DNA of 14,924 nucleotides, from NCBI GenBank assembly GCA_013287025.1, contig JABDEN010000042.1, positions 1 through 14,924 of the forward strand, read 5' to 3'. The position numbers and the translations under genes were made by a program. This stretch comes from Gammaproteobacteria bacterium. Its GTDB lineage: Bacteria > Pseudomonadota > Gammaproteobacteria > DSM-16500. Position 1 is the first letter of the stretch; the number at the start of each line of letters is the position of its first letter. Positions 13,820 to 14,924 of this stretch are shown here, one piece after another. Under the pieces are notes generated by a model, which did no database searches, was not told where the DNA came from, and saw nothing but the letters and a program-made list of their open reading frames with translations.

Positions 13820-14569
13820 TTATCTGAATATTTTTGATAAGGTAAGAATTAATTCAGATTTATTACGGCAATTAAGTTTTCTTTTTAAATATTCTATATG
13901 CGTTTCAACAGTACGCACTGATCGCCCAAGTTTTTGAGCTATTTCATGATTTTTGAAGCCTTGTAATAAGTAGACTGCACAATCCATTTGTCGTGGTGTA
14001 AATATAGGAAGCTTTATCGTATTAGGCGCAACTTCATTTAATTCCTTTTTTGAAGCGGCAGGAGCAGCTAGATTATGAAAAGGGTAGAAGATTTTATTTG
14101 TTTCTCCCATTTTTAACAAATGGGCAGCTTGGGCCTTAAAGTATGTTGAAAATTTTTTAAGAATTTCAAGATTGTTTAAATAAAAATGAATTACAAGAGG
14201 GTGTTGCTTATCTGAGGCAAATGCAAAAAATTCACAATATTCCTTATTAGGAAATGTCAATGTGATACCATGATCGATATTAAAATTTTCTCTAGAAAAT
14301 TGATAATGTTGTTGATTGGGTAGTAAAAACCATAATACCGCTTGCTCATTATATAATTTAGGTTTAGCTTCGCAATTGCCTTTTAAATAATGCTTTTCTG
14401 AGAGATAGGCTTCAAAGTCATCTGCTCGGTTCGTCAAGCAAATACGGGCGCCGTCATTATAAGATCGTAAGTAGGTAAAATAATTAATATGGAATTTTTT
14501 TAAAGGTGATATAATATTGTCTATTTCAATATGAGATTTCAAAAATAAGTGATCTGGATTTAATTTCAT
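13820..14569 (-). CDS. LuxR-type solo transcriptional regulator, paralogue of the gene at 11204
   Basis: This is a second LuxR-family regulator (249 residues from ATG 14569). Its C-terminal helix-turn-helix (about 183-245) reads FTPRQMDCAVYLLQGFKNHE, then RSVRTVETHIEYLKRKL and CRNKSEL. The N-terminal domain aligns by eye with that of the 11204 gene: shared blocks include YFTYLRSYNDGARI, YLKGN-E-KP, DHGITLT and EYCEFFAFAS. It likewise lacks the Asp-Pro ligand-contact motif. A TTG at 14593 adds 8 residues, but ATG 14569 matches the N-terminus of the paralogue (LNPDHLFLK versus LNRINDHIFFK), so I prefer it; no strong ribosome site supports either. A perfect inverted repeat, ATCAATT-AAA-AATTGAT, lies at 14589-14605 next to the start and may be an autoregulatory site. 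Confidence 0.87.
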   Translation of the reverse strand: MKLNPDHLFLKSHIEIDNIISPLKKFHINYFTYLRSYNDGARICLTNRADDFEAYLSEKHYLKGNCEAKPKLYNEQAVLWFLLPNQQHYQFSRENFNIDHGITLTFPNKEYCEFFAFASDKQHPLVIHFYLNNLEILKKFSTYFKAQAAHLLKMGETNKIFYPFHNLAAPAASKKELNEVAPNTIKLPIFTPRQMDCAVYLLQGFKNHEIAQKLGRSVRTVETHIEYLKRKLNCRNKSELILTLSKIFR

Positions 14570-14588
14570 TACAATATTTTTTGTAGAA

Positions 14589-14605
14589 ATCAATTAAAAA
14601 TTGAT
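14589..14605. promoter_or_regulatory. Inverted repeat at the start of the second LuxR gene
   Basis: ATCAATT-AAA-AATTGAT has perfect 7-base arms and lies 20-36 bases upstream of ATG 14569. It may be an operator for the regulator itself. In DNA this AT-rich a 7-base inverted repeat is not rare, so confidence is low. Confidence 0.3.
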
Positions 14606-14641
14606 GTGTGTTACATAACTCAAATACAATGCATTAGGTAA

Positions 14642-14896
14642 TTATGATTTTAATGTTTTATATAAAACAAATCCAGTACCTACAACGCCAGCTAATAATA
14701 CACCAGATTTTACCCAGAAGAAATAAGGATTTTGTTTGAGTTTGCTTCCTTCTGGCATGGGCGTTAAATTTTCACTCTCTAAATTAAAATATTCAGTATT
14801 TTTACGGAATGATTTTCTATTAATTTTAAATATAATCTTATCTTTTAGAATTAAACCAGGAAACAATTTATGTTTAGACCAAAAAATCAAACGCAT
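14642..14896 (-). CDS. Small single-span membrane protein, unknown function
   Basis: This is an unrecognised 84-residue protein. It has a basic, polar N-terminal two-thirds (KINRKSFRKN) and one C-terminal membrane helix at about 62-80 (VKSGVLLAGVVGTGFVLYKT), ending after a short basic tail. It is therefore a tail-anchored type protein. ATG 14896 is the first possible start after an in-frame stop 9 bases upstream, but no ribosome site is visible, which lowers confidence. It is in the same direction as the LuxR gene, 72 bases before that gene's ATG, and the two could be cotranscribed. Its helix carries a GVVGTG motif, again the small-residue packing pattern seen in other small proteins here. 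Confidence 0.5.
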   Translation of the reverse strand: MRLIFWSKHKLFPGLILKDKIIFKINRKSFRKNTEYFNLESENLTPMPEGSKLKQNPYFFWVKSGVLLAGVVGTGFVLYKTLKS

Positions 14897-14924
14897 GAAG
14901 CAAAATCATCTAATCATTTGAATA

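Overview
The window is AT-rich DNA, most likely from a host-associated gammaproteobacterium of the Legionellales type (Legionella, Coxiella, Berkiella or Aquicella relatives). This placement is inferred from base composition, divergent solo LuxR-type regulators, an ankyrin-repeat gene fragment, a Fic protein and many small orphan membrane proteins. There is no rRNA or housekeeping marker to confirm it. I saw no tRNA, rRNA, CRISPR array or complete insertion sequence.

Bases 1-5606 hold a tightly coupled plus-strand operon for a tripartite copper/silver efflux pump: an outer-membrane channel (cusC-like, 5' end outside the window), a membrane-fusion protein (cusB-like, 4-base overlap) and the RND pump cusA. 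All three methionines of the CusA metal site and the methionines of the CusB metal-binding module are present, which favours Cu(I)/Ag(I) over Zn/Co/Cd.

Bases 5607-6182 are a gene graveyard followed by a regulatory array. The promoter, ribosome site and first about 36 codons of an ankyrin-repeat-like gene run head-on into the reverse-strand 5' end of an AbiEii-type toxin gene. Six direct repeats of TTNYGAYA, spaced one helical turn apart, follow and sit on the presumed promoter of a class II Fic protein (6183-7232). A small membrane protein (7262-7534) follows it.

Bases 7617-10928, minus strand, form a compact putative natural-product operon. In order of transcription it encodes a clavaminate-synthase-like Fe(II)/2-oxoglutarate oxygenase, an ATP-grasp carboxylate-amine ligase and an MFS exporter. 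The plausible pathway is oxidation of an amino acid, its ligation into a small peptide-like product, and export. The oxygenase gene carries an apparent one-base frameshift, so the pathway may now be dead.

Bases 10929-14924 are very AT-rich accessory DNA. Two paralogous LuxR-type regulators (11204-12010 plus, 13820-14569 minus) bracket a decayed GNAT acetyltransferase gene and four small plus-strand orphan genes. Two of these orphans have glycine-rich hydrophobic hairpins. A further small single-span membrane protein lies at the right edge. Two strong palindromes lie between the oxygenase operon and the first LuxR gene, so that regulator could control the operon.
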